From assembly GCA_017545045.1 (NCBI GenBank), contig JAFYDA010000001.1, positions 1-64,000 on the forward strand: DNA of 64,000 nt. The letters are read 5' to 3'. This document shows, in pieces, positions 20,001-27,600 of the stretch. Both the position numbers and the translations under genes were made by a program. The DNA is from Prevotella sp. Its GTDB lineage: Bacteria > Bacteroidota > Bacteroidia > Bacteroidales > Bacteroidaceae. Under the pieces are notes generated by a model. The model searched no databases. It had not been told where the DNA came from and saw only the letters and a list, made by a program, of their open reading frames with translations. Numbering within the stretch: position 1 is the first letter of the stretch; each line of letters begins with the position of its first letter.

Positions 20001-23000
20001 GTGAACGTACACCTGCAACTTGAAAGCGGTGCACCCACCATCGGTCCGCTGGAGAATCCGCCCACCGTGCTGCCAGGTACCGCCGTGGGTATGAAAGCGC
20101 CTGACGTGACGCCCGGTATCTATGATCCGATAACCAACGGATGGGAGCTGTTCGCCAATAGCGACGATGCCGACCACCACCGTAACGGCGTGCCCTTCAC
20201 CAACAACAGCACACCCGTCTACTGGTATCAGAACAAGGATTACTATATAGCCTTCTACTCGCTGACCTATCTTGGCAAGACCTACTCCAACTATGTGCCC
20301 CTCAGCGTGGCCAACTACCACGACCTGGCCGACATCATGGAGAACCACAAGGACAACCACCTCTACATCGACCGTGCCGACGTAGACCGCCCGTGCAAGG
20401 TCTATATCAACGACTACTCGGCATTGGGAGACAACGATCCGCGCAAGGGCAAGAACGGTCTGGATGAACTGAAGAATCTCTTCAACCTGAGCATCGACAC
20501 GCGCGTTGAAGGCCACACGCCGCTGGAGGGTAACCACATCAAGGGCTGTAACAACCTCGACATCATCCTACGCAGCGACGTCGACCGTACAAAGCCCACA
20601 GGAGCAACCGAATGGACGCCCTGGGCTCCCCTTGGCGACGATACGAATTGCTTCGGTGGTAACATCCACGGCGACGGCCACACCGTGAGCGGCCTTGAGA
20701 CCTCGCTCTTCGGAAAGCTCTGTGGCAATGTGTACAACTTGGGCGTCACTGGCTCGTTCACCACGGCCGGCGTGGCCGATAGCGGCGACGGATTCGTGGA
20801 GAACTGCTGGGTGAAGACCAGTGCCACCGCACTGCCTGAAGGCGCATCAAAGGTCAATGCCGTGTTCGGCAATCCCAGCGACCCAGAGAATTCGGATTGC
20901 ATACAGGTGGTGAACTGCTATTACTCTGACAAGAACGAAGCGCTCTACAATGACAATAGCACAGCCCGCAAGATGGCCGACAAGGCCTTCTACAACGGTG
21001 AGGTGGCTTACGACCTGAATGGCTTCTATCTGGGTAAGCGCTACTACGACGGCTCCGGTCTCGGTGAAGGTGCAGCCAACCAGTCCTACGACTTCATCAC
21101 CGCCAATGCCGATGGCACGCTGCCCAGAAACGCCACCAGTACAATGGCTACTGCCGGCACGGCCTACTATCCTGACTCTTTAACTTACTACACGCCGAAG
21201 GGCACGTTGCAGAACCCCAAGCTGGGCTACGTGGAGCACCGCTTCTACGACGGCGACTTCCGCTATGCCGGAGGCACCATCCCCAGTGATTTCAATGACC
21301 GCCGACAGGAGAATGAAGTCACCGACAATAACGGCAAGACGGTCACCGACATCACGTGGATACCCATCTGGCCCGACGACTATCTTTTCTTCGGACAGAG
21401 ACTGACCTACGACCATGTAAGCGACTGGGAGTATCAGGACCACCCGTCAAGCATCAACAAGAGCAGCCAGCGCGTCCTGACCTCGCAGGAGGGCAACCGC
21501 GTATACCGTGCACCGGCCTACTACCGCAGTGGCGACATGAAGGTGGCCCACTTCAACCCGTATGCCGTCTTTGCACAGACGAAGAAGGGCGATGCCAGTG
21601 TCATTGCCTATAAGGGCATGACGGCCATCGACTTCACGGGAGGTAATGGCGACGTAACTGGCGCCACCACCGACTATAAGAACGGATGGGAAACAAAGGC
21701 ACCTTACAATAATATGGAAGGTGGAGCCTTCTGTCCGCCGCTACTCGACGACGACGGTCTCACCGAATTCCAGAACATCGACCTCACACGCAACCTGCTG
21801 GTATATACCACGGCCGGCACAACGACCGATGACATCATGAATACCAAGTTGCAGGTGTCCGACGAGTATTACGTAGAATCCAGTGCCAACTACCATCCCG
21901 ACTACCACACCGTGGATCCGTGGGATAGTCCGGCCGACAAGATTCGCGGCCACTGGGTACAGCTGACGACCGATGGCTATGTAGCTCCCAACGACCACCT
22001 GCTCGTTGACCGCAACGACTTCTACTGCCCCATTGAATACCACTTTGACAGCAGCTACCGCATGTGGTATCAGCGCGCCCCCGACAACTATGTGGGCAAA
22101 CTCAAGGACAACGAAGGCAACTATCGCAGCAATACCGGATGGGAAGGCATCAGCATACCATTCGAGGCTGAGATTGTAACCACCAACCAGAAGGGTGAGA
22201 TTACCCACTTCTACGACAACAGCTGGGAGAGCAAGAACGACACCAAGACCAAGATAGGCCACGAATACTGGCTACGCTGGTTCGACAAGATTACCGATAC
22301 TGCAAACGAAAAAGTCACGGCAAGCATGACCTATCCCAACGGCGGCACAGAGGCCAAGGAGTATAAGAATCATTTCCTGTGGGACTACTATTACTCGAGG
22401 AACTACCGCGACGACCTGAACAGTGACGACTATCAGGAGGGCGATGCCAGTCATAAGTATTACAATACGGACCGCAATTATGACAATTATCCGCGCCTGA
22501 CCAGGGGCACGCCGTATATCATCGGATTCCCCGGCGATCGCTACTATGAGTTCGACCTCAGCGGTGAGTTCGAGGCCGAGACCACCAGTCAGGTTAATCC
22601 GCCCACCAAACTTGGTAAGCAGACCATCACCTTCGCCTCGAAGCCAGGTATCACCATCCATAAGAGCTATAACGAGATGGACGGCACTCAGGATACGAAG
22701 GGAAGCAAGACGTACACCTTCCAGCCCAGCTATCTGAACGAGGAGTTTGAGTCGGGCAGCAACCACTACATACTGAATGCCGTAGGCAGCAGTTACGACA
22801 AGGTACCCGACACGGGCAGCGCAACCACCCATGTGGATGCCTTCCGTCCATACTTCACCGTGACAGCATCCAGTCCCGACCCGTCGCGTCCAACGACCCG
22901 CAGCATCGTCTTCAGCAACGACCAGTCAGAGCTGAAGGGCGTCGAGGAGCACGGCGACCCGTCGGATGCCTCGGAGGGCAGCCTCGACATCCATGCCAAG

Positions 23001-23192
23001 AAGCACAAGGTGGTGGTGACCTCCAACCTGCGCTACATCACCGAGGTACGCATCGTCAACGCGGCTGGCGTCACCGTCAACACGTTCAGCATCGAGCCGG
23101 GCGAAACCGTCGAGACCCGCATCTACAACGGCGGTGTCTACATCGTGCAGACCACCGACGGCCGCCACAACAAGAAGCTGGCCGTGAAGTAA
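11040..23192 (+). CDS. Giant YGGG-repeat surface protein with T9SS-type tail
   Basis: The 4050-residue product starts with a signal peptide (MRIKYTIISIIILL, cut near AAQA). Residues 25 to about 1940 are built from units of an alternating beta pattern ending in (V/N)(Y/F)GGG(N/K/E), such as GNVYGGGN and NVFGGGKG, which suggests a parallel beta-solenoid; this fold is my inference. Residues about 1950-2900 carry modules with a tyrosine, a G-x-x-I/K turn and an acidic 'L(S/T)..(E/D)(R/K)..F' segment. A GLUG-like stretch lies near 3200-3240. The last about 70 residues (from LDIHAKKHKVVVTSN to GGVYIVQTTDGRHNKKLAVK) look like a T9SS type A sorting domain, so it should be surface-exported. Its ATG overlaps the fimbrillin stop, so it is probably part of the fimbrial transcript. 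Likely an adhesin; the ligand is unknown. Confidence 0.82.
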   Translation: MRIKYTIISIIILLTAIAAQAQIKIGGNVYGGGNAGDLTGSTKVIVRAGDFKGGVFGGARQADVGGSAFVHIDGPEMSGDITINAVYGGNDIAGTVGTSSTLPHSSLGSDANNHSVSDYNAFVLTQPERTVSGENATTTQPFSIFIGQLYGGGNGDYSYTDKEEEGKYDVTIKETQWDATANEGAGAFVEKDVTKANVNKPELSKTFVDIHGGTFGYVFGGGNAVTVKDAVDICINNTSTVTTEANGLKLTYADANQTNGVTKPEDITSANLNNPHDLRLLDMGINLSTYVPGYNFLRVFGGNNKADMHIRPNWHLQDGSIVNLYSGGNEGRMTSSDGLLLEILQNSNIVVENVFGGCRKADVFPSKDVAGTTLVDTMLNLQGYKFPNGLAARVLVRGGDVNNVYGGNDISGKVYFGNAVGVYKSIRGDIYGGGNGSYAYTDKEALKNDLIWGDFYYDPSKGTSSVDALSAHRPNAEQVSVRVAGTSETDPVIIGGGVYVGGNCATLRPKENMKNPMAELKIGSYAIADKVFLGNNGEKMIDQTILERYAGTVTNAQGTSGIDFSSLDLTDETTPGVMAKYMDGVTMEIKPKVVFDSEIQGDPATYIDHTSYFGSFYCGGNVGSVRYNGVDTIDFKYKVVIFNKLVGGSNNAYVNETKLNAAYEGGLLGNPDTITGNKLILNLSGLKIRPMRFRKDGIDDTATDSTPYPKLLTWNTVGADGNPTRAVTSGLPSGGISTNDDLKRRFIEGNIYGGCCESGIVNGNVVINLNGTIIERDVLFDEVEEDNNGEVVYYNNQTYKITERRTGVILGQQGMDVLGKALNVFGGGKGKGTQIWGSTTINLKKGYTFQIFGGSEQGVIGKPDDGEGEAYSFNGKTYKYNPKYSCYVNLCGEHEGVTKTSESSDPDMAECEFMYGGGFEGPIVGNTVINLGKGRIFNSFAGSCNADILGHTETYVGRTIKEDYLNVMGQLASTKEDGVSLLEKESYYSDGFPWVRDIVYGGNDLGGEIKGEASFKHRVRTEVLDKVHKYNAGSNPNPDVLKASAYVEYLQGRADAIFGGCYGTYNYKDPQFVGKYTNAEGEPLTDTNNKPIFTKPRMNSAFVNFRPTYPNQNDSIKRVYGAGQGAEQSTDPTRDGDKQQNRSYVLVDIPSNMNYYEPTAFFGAGSFNGLGMKYTQAETQPSEGTFDLDKCSAIIDLARGKVGNVYGGGFNESIVRRTVVNVPEGSTINVKNIFGGGYGRHINIPCDVYEAQVNYHSEDAIVRNNIYGGNNNADRTLYSQINITEPVYNGTVGSDSTRYNATVFGAGCGVDTWSQYTEVNLLSGACINEVYGGGENGRVLNKETLDKWAKENVDLDLSLHSYTENGLNNILVHETALGGKYNTNVHIYRGATVVNYAYGGGLGHSDIPHSGDVYGTTYIDLLGGTVKKDIYAAGTTGSVQDGFRVGHYNASSNPGGFTAGTTAYIAGGSCRNVYGGGWKGSVGQHRKIQDDGQGHVTVLDEDADIYDPATNDIDGESHVVIGIRKDQKAANLLAAIKKVAGEDATTDDYGFYAGQPTIQRNAYGGGEGGAVYGKTNLTLNSGYIGYEYNTTTGSFNEKIDDETYFDDETGTDGTGRLRDCGNVFGGGYDARSSVDESNVVMYGGEVRGSLHGGGEIATIGRGSTRETGDANSERTFEAIYKEGKTLVTMYNGHVHRNVFGGGKGYNLLGYGSNSNLYTDGYTFGQTEVRIHGGEVGTETGVKEKGYGNVFGGGDLGYVYSKGFNSPKTIADKENGITTGSPGHYYYYGDDGHLTEDCKVEVSPYLQVKDVQVDNQEPYSVSFGGKTYSAYDYVPTDYLNTLPKDKNDSRWTNLITEETETVNGEAVKNERGVHIRNAVFGGGNVASNTDTHYANATTVFGNTTATLYDVYHRDFITVGTEHTGGLYGGGNFSMVDGYRELNITNYGTDYYNLQTRVTLEEYHSLSNRERAYFKLEYECQEEYDANGKTHKIGEKISEEDFNKLDSTEQGHWAQYGFCSIYAGRLLNTIQRADLCGVYGSRMVLQGAKDRVADVGENIDYTINRVGEVSLNKQATQVNGDTGKDAEHGNYFGIYSLVNHLGNLTSDVRFLSNYVDENEEEHSDKTYYSYKEPIPTGPWRNRGTSHNQVALASGVFLELTTENSTADHKDYGYITGVVELDLINVKKDIEGGGFVYAKNEHRLPIYYADMEDVILSEYNSTKTGVREAAKTYKRYRYSADAIPANGGSWPSSEGQVAPGGTAYQYKDIQTSGNFIHAKKRIVDDCSPTNNAFKHNETPYSEAHYWYIKGSVYVYDQVVSAYTGSATAYSKEVRLPLTITAASNGKLKLLNVKPNRYAYYYETGKKIGTGANADEKKVWVNRQTDSYELNDVITWWDWQNLPSGEQGLFVEETYVNAVPCQVNGQKYAVGEYVMLPPSNDQEKTSFIGSNTIKDFDGNAIEDNEGHELTGIDLFNDVFRTSNNLGHETGYMLTFDMNSPGIWDDYHTETARTNGTVKISETAYQTLLTNAADDAARQAIIDKYTEGPTFRPRTTATLGRHNYTEGQIITKGEFDLIDGSDPDSHKQRFKEAYVAKTTVSYTVTLPDPDEPENTEKATTTTKTINPGTAISNMEYGLLSLTEKAAFAPAWVCTKTVKLATDTYLHYGELKTAEEIADLKSTYSTLADDIDAAMSNAYICTKTGEAGGQKYRDDTNYSAIQSWCSLSEDDRIDEDNKDRFIFNYDALDLFADPNYSVETTGGKTTAEAYDGLSTPVNESKQLYSKEVGVEYQAVFKATPEKASYSYPAGTTASGVAFTAGELSDGGSISNEIFEAVVPNYKQYYTKVNTTTDVDSHGKFYIANTNFIYDGEPYGMGQVVNEDVYLHNSGKVTDVETDETGVFYYCYKAHSEDGTPVDVGYCIGASTYADLRDDQKYFVIQGQEPTEVTTLYVSRESDIKDVTKEKIITVVYQYTYYEEDDNHDIKLTNELHVVNVHLQLESGAPTIGPLENPPTVLPGTAVGMKAPDVTPGIYDPITNGWELFANSDDADHHRNGVPFTNNSTPVYWYQNKDYYIAFYSLTYLGKTYSNYVPLSVANYHDLADIMENHKDNHLYIDRADVDRPCKVYINDYSALGDNDPRKGKNGLDELKNLFNLSIDTRVEGHTPLEGNHIKGCNNLDIILRSDVDRTKPTGATEWTPWAPLGDDTNCFGGNIHGDGHTVSGLETSLFGKLCGNVYNLGVTGSFTTAGVADSGDGFVENCWVKTSATALPEGASKVNAVFGNPSDPENSDCIQVVNCYYSDKNEALYNDNSTARKMADKAFYNGEVAYDLNGFYLGKRYYDGSGLGEGAANQSYDFITANADGTLPRNATSTMATAGTAYYPDSLTYYTPKGTLQNPKLGYVEHRFYDGDFRYAGGTIPSDFNDRRQENEVTDNNGKTVTDITWIPIWPDDYLFFGQRLTYDHVSDWEYQDHPSSINKSSQRVLTSQEGNRVYRAPAYYRSGDMKVAHFNPYAVFAQTKKGDASVIAYKGMTAIDFTGGNGDVTGATTDYKNGWETKAPYNNMEGGAFCPPLLDDDGLTEFQNIDLTRNLLVYTTAGTTTDDIMNTKLQVSDEYYVESSANYHPDYHTVDPWDSPADKIRGHWVQLTTDGYVAPNDHLLVDRNDFYCPIEYHFDSSYRMWYQRAPDNYVGKLKDNEGNYRSNTGWEGISIPFEAEIVTTNQKGEITHFYDNSWESKNDTKTKIGHEYWLRWFDKITDTANEKVTASMTYPNGGTEAKEYKNHFLWDYYYSRNYRDDLNSDDYQEGDASHKYYNTDRNYDNYPRLTRGTPYIIGFPGDRYYEFDLSGEFEAETTSQVNPPTKLGKQTITFASKPGITIHKSYNEMDGTQDTKGSKTYTFQPSYLNEEFESGSNHYILNAVGSSYDKVPDTGSATTHVDAFRPYFTVTASSPDPSRPTTRSIVFSNDQSELKGVEEHGDPSDASEGSLDIHAKKHKVVVTSNLRYITEVRIVNAAGVTVNTFSIEPGETVETRIYNGGVYIVQTTDGRHNKKLAVK

Positions 23193-23417
23193 ACAGGTAC
23201 AGATACCAGAAAGAAGCAACAACGAATTAAAATGCGAATTTCACGAATGACACGAGATAAAAGACAACGGATAACACGGATTTCACGGACTCTCATCCTG
23301 CTACTCATGATGATGGTTGTGGGGGCCACGGGAGCGTGGGGGCAGACACCAGACTATTCAGGAGTGTATTATATTGGTAGCCACGGATATGTTGAAGCCA
23401 ATACTACTAGCAACCCT

Positions 23418-23540
23418 TAATTCCGCAGCACTTTAGTTTAACTTTCTTTATAAGTTCCTGAGCAACAAAAAGTTGCCCAGGATTTTGTCATGTCAGATTT
23501 TTCACTTACCTTAGTGAACTATTAGTTGCGGATTTTAGGA
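23418..23540. mobile_element. IS/MITE-like remnant
   Basis: The block between the two pieces of the broken gene has imperfect inverted ends: TTCCGCAGCACTTTAGTTT on the left and, on the other strand, the right end ATCCGCAACTAATAGTTCA. Inside is a hairpin CCTGAGCAAC-aaaaa-GTTGCCCAGG (one mismatch). It is about 120 bp and has no reading frame. It could be a miniature transposon or what is left of an insertion sequence; the family cannot be named and no target duplication is obvious. Confidence 0.45.
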
Positions 23541-23836
23541 GTAAAATTCCCAACCAAAGATAAGGCGGGTAATGTCGATGAGCAAGGCTCACTGGACTAT
23601 TATAAGGATGCAGGAAAAAACCGCATGTACACTTGGTGTTACAAGAATGCCTCCGGGAAAGTATTTCCAGAAGGTGTAGAAATTCCTTCAGGTTACGATG
23701 TTGGTACAAAACAAAAATCCGTCTTTCAATATGAAGGCAAATGGTATGTTCTCACCAATGTATCACTTGAAGGACTCGGTGCAGTGAGTGGCGATGCAAA
23801 TATTATTCTTGATGAAAACGAGCCTCCGCGTATTTT

Positions 23837-23920
23837 TCCCAGGCCTTGGGACATTTGTCCCAGGCTGTGGGAATTTTCTGTAGAGGCGCTACAGAAATCA
23901 GCGGAGTTTAGCCTGAGGAG
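23837..23920. repeat. 21-bp-period palindrome array, locus 1
   Basis: Two near-palindromes start exactly 21 bases apart (TCCCAGGCCTTGGGA at 23837, TCCCAGGCTGTGGGA at 23858). They are followed by a second motif type, TTTCTGTAG-n5-CTACAGAAA at 23875, with a related unit 21 bases on at 23896. The first type recurs at 57167-57223 and the second at 44052-44155, each again with 21-base spacing. The array follows the broken gene fragment and is partly translated there as PRPWDICPRLWE. Confidence 0.7.
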
Positions 23921-23949
23921 CCACGGGTGACTGATTTTGTGTTAAAAAA

Positions 23950-23981
23950 TTTGGAGTTTATACAAAAAAGTAGTATCTTTG
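23950..23981 (+). promoter_or_regulatory. Bacteroidetes-type promoter
   Basis: A -33 box TTTG (23950-23953) and a -7 box TATCTTTG (23974-23981; consensus TAnnTTTG) are separated by 20 bases. The A-rich context is typical of the phylum's main sigma factor. It lies about 55 bases before the truncated ATPase gene at 24036 and may also drive the surface-protein gene starting at 24685. Confidence 0.75.
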
Positions 23982-24035
23982 CATGATATTATGCGCGTGT
24001 GCGCAAGCGAAGGGACGGAATGACGCGAATATAAT

Positions 24036-24683
24036 ATGGGAACATATATCAACATAGGAAATGCAGGATTCCAGCGTGCGAGGAATAGTGAGTATGTTGA
24101 CAAGTCTGGACTGATAGCAGTGGTGAATAGCACGCTCTTCACTGAGCGCTGTTTTAGTTGCGTCACACGCTGCCGCCGCTTCGGCAAGTCTATGGCCGCC
24201 AAGATGCTTTATGCCTATTATGACCACTCATGCGATTCACGCAGTTTGTTTACGGATCTGAATATAGCCCATGACCCCTCATTCGAGAAGCATTTGAATA
24301 AATATGCAGCCATCTATCTTGATATGACGGATTTCGTATCCAAAGAAAAGAGCGATGATATTGTAGAAAAGATAGATGCAGCCCTCCTGGCAGACGTTAG
24401 CAAGGCATATCCCGACGTGCCTGTTGAAGACGACGATTGTTTGTTACCTACGGGTAAGGGTTTTGCCGACCTGGTGTTGATACCCCGCAAGCATGTCAGT
24501 AGCCCGGCCATTATTTTGGAATTGAAATACGACAAGGATGCCGATACGGCTATTAACCAGATATTGAGAAAACAATATCCTGCGAAGGTGGCAGAATATA
24601 CTGGAGAGTTGTTATTAGTTGGCATCAACTATGACAAGCAGCAGAAGACACATCAGTGCCGAATAGTAAAGATAGATAAATGA
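24036..24683 (+). pseudogene. AAA-ATPase/PD-(D/E)XK gene with internal deletion
   Basis: The frame is open for 215 codons, under half the usual length of about 520-560. The N-terminus keeps the Walker A-type region CVTRCRRFGKSMAAKM near residue 42-57 and ILDMTDF-like sequence. It then jumps from PVEDDD (about residue 131) straight to LLPTGKGFADLVLIPRK, the start of the C-terminal nuclease. The Walker B aspartates and the whole middle are gone. The nuclease part still has D of FADLVL and E-x-K of LELKYDKDADTAINQI. So this looks like a decayed copy formed by one in-frame deletion, though a small protein of unknown activity could still be made. It has its own promoter and ends one base before the ATG of the 1231-residue surface protein. 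The related copy at 32288 lost other parts. Confidence 0.7.
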
Positions 24684-24684
24684 T

Positions 24685-27600
24685 ATGACACAAGATATGA
24701 TCAAGACGATAAGAACCATCAAGATGATGAATAACGGGAAAAGTGCACAAAGGGAACCGTCCCTTTTGTGTACCTCCCATAAGGCCCAGACAGTCCGGCT
24801 GGCGCGGACTACCACTCAGGCCCGGGCGGACCACCAGTCCGGCTGGGGTGGACTATGGCGAAGTGCCCTACTCCTCCTGGTGATGATGATGACGGTAGGA
24901 GTCGGTAAGATGTGGGGAGAAGAGACACCTGATTATAGTGGAACGTACTTTATTGTTAGTGGTCGTACCGATCAATATGACGTAAACAAACCCGAGGCCA
25001 ATTTCTATCTATGTCCCACGGAGGGCTGGTACTTTTATGACGGCACCAATAGCTACACTACCACTGACAACGGGAAGCCGTTCCTCACCACCTACAATTG
25101 CTTAGATGGTAGTTACGATGCCAGCAAAGCAGTGTGGGTTATAGAAAAGCATCCTGAGACGGGTTGCTATTATATCAAACAAAAGAAAACCACAACTAAC
25201 AACAAATACAGATACTTGGTGTCAAATGGTAAGATTAGTGGTTCCTCAAGTGCCAGACGTATGCGCGTACACCTTGAAGAAGTCGCTGATGCCAATGCTC
25301 TTGAGACACTTGGTGACAAAGCATTGTTTGAGATAATCTTCCATGCAGAAGACGCAACATGTCCAGCCGACCATTTAGACATTATACCTCATTCATCTTC
25401 TGGTTGGAATGGTTCTGAAAAAAGACTAGTAGTAAATTATAGTAACATTAACAACCTTAAGGCTAGTACCGATAAGCCAGATGGCCCCAATGGCACCTAT
25501 GGCAAAGGTACAGGAGGTATTATTGGTGTGTACTCCACAGAACCAAACGAAATGTGGCATCTCGAAGTTCCGCGTCCTGTCATCAGTTTTGATGCAAATA
25601 ACAAGGTTCAGATTACTGACCCCACTGGATTCGCTTCGGCAATCTATTACACTACTGACGGCAATGATCCTACTACAAGTTCCACTCCGTATGCTGCCGC
25701 TTTTTCCCCCGCCGCCAATGTGACCACCATCAAGGCCATAGCTGTGGTGGACGGAAAAGAGTCAGAAGTGACCACGTTTACCCCACAATTCTTTCTTGGC
25801 TCCACGCACAATTATCTCATTCAGAGTAAGGATTGCAAATTCTATAATATGATTCCGAATCTTTCTGTTGATGCAAACACTAAAAACGTGAGCACACTGA
25901 ATGTGCCTTGCTCAACAATGGCATGGCATTTTGAGAATGCAGAAGAAGGCTATTATTATATTGTTGATAAGAACGGTTGGTATATGTATTATACAGAAAA
26001 TACGGATAATCACATCTACCTTAAAAGCAGCAAAGATGAAAGTGATGCTTATAAGTTCAGCATCACTGCTCATACAAATGGCGGTTATAGTATCATCCCG
26101 AAAGGACTGCCAAATCCAATCTACAAACCTAATAGTGGAACAGATCCCGTGCTCCAACCAGTCAAGTATGGCGGAGAATTGGGTAAAGCAGTTGCTCGTT
26201 GGGATATTATTCCTTTTTCCACAACAAACCTTCCTATGTGGGAAACAACTCCTTTTAATGTTTCGACTGATGACGTGACTAATTACTATACCATTACACC
26301 TCTCAGCAAGAATACAGACGCTGACAGACGACCTCTTATAATCAACAATGATGGAGTTGTTAATAGTCAGGAAGTGCCAACTGGACTTGACGTAAGAAAA
26401 ACCATGTGGATTATTAAGAAAGTTGGTGCTTATGACGCGACGGACAACCCAACAGGTGATAATAGCGAATTATTAGACTATTATACTATTCAAAATGCCT
26501 ATACAGGTGACCTAATCTATTATAACGGAAATGAAAATGGGGACGGACGCTTTCAACAGACTCAGACCTTCCAAATGGGTAAACCATCGGTGACGGGTGC
26601 CGATGAGACATGGTCACATTTTGTAATCGTTCAAACGGCTAACAATGGCTACAATATTATTCCAAGGATATTCGTTGACAATGTAAAAGCCATTAACAGG
26701 ACCAGTACGCCTCATTATGGATTCAACTGTTTAAATAGAAGTGGTGGAAAAGACATTCTTGGAACATTTTTTGATGATGGTGGAAGCTCACGCTGGACGT
26801 TTAGCAAAGTTAATTTCTGCATGCCTCCAGTCTTCGAGGAATCGGATGGGAGCATCACCATCTCCTGTGACACCAAAGGAGCTGAGATACATTTCCTGAC
26901 TGATGGCAATGACCCAACGGAGGCTTCCACACTTTACAACAACAATAATTGGAGTTCATCTAACCAAATACGTATCAAAGCAATCGCAGTAGTTAAGGAA
27001 GGTGAGACAATCACTGCCTCTTCCGATGTCTACACCCTGCTCAACGAACCCGACATCACGCTGGAAGCAGGACCATACGAATACAAAGGTGCAGCATGGG
27101 AGCCTTCATTAACAGTGTCGATAGGAGAATCAGGAAGTGAGACCACTGCGCCTACTTCTCCTGCATCATATACGACAGCATACACTGATAATGTCAATGC
27201 CGGCACTGCCACCGTCACCCTTGCTGATGCTGACCCAACCGACACATGGTACATCTGGAACGGATCTACAACGTTCACCATCACCCAGAAAGCAATTACC
27301 ATCACCGCAGACAGCGACACGAAGGGATACGACAGAACGCCGCTGACCAAGAACAGCTATACCTGTAGTCCTGCGCTTGCCACTGGCGACAGCTTCAAGA
27401 GCGTCACCGTAACCGGTAGCCAGACCGCCGTTGGTAACAGCTCTAACGTGCCCAGTGCCGCTGTCATCAAAAACGGCAGCAACGAGGATGTAACTGCAAA
27501 CTATGCCATCACATACACCAATGGTACACTGACCGTCACACTGAGGTCTATTGGCAACGGTTTGCTTGCCTCAGGTTTTACACTTGAATTTGGCAAAGGG

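Larger units (their letters stand above)
23232..23930 (+). pseudogene. Broken secreted surface-protein gene
   Basis: The first piece (23232-23420, 62 codons) has a signal peptide TLILLLMMMVVGATGAWG followed by QTPDYSGVYYIGSHGYVEANTT. It is paralogous to the start of the protein at 24685 (ALLLLVMMMTVGVGKMWG, then ETPDYSGTYFI). It ends at a stop where an IS/MITE-like sequence begins. The second piece, open from 23526, contains WYVLTNVSLEGLGAVSGDANIILDE, a segment resembling those in other large Bacteroidales secreted proteins. It then runs into 21-bp palindromic repeats and stops at 23930. Both pieces lie in the same frame. The gene appears to have been interrupted by an element and cut off by repeats or a deletion, so it should produce no useful protein. 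Confidence 0.6.

Noticed and set aside
23526..23930. Separate functional gene starting at TTG
   Set aside because: It has no signal peptide or start-codon context, begins at the edge of a mobile-element remnant and ends in palindromic repeats; a gene fragment is more likely.
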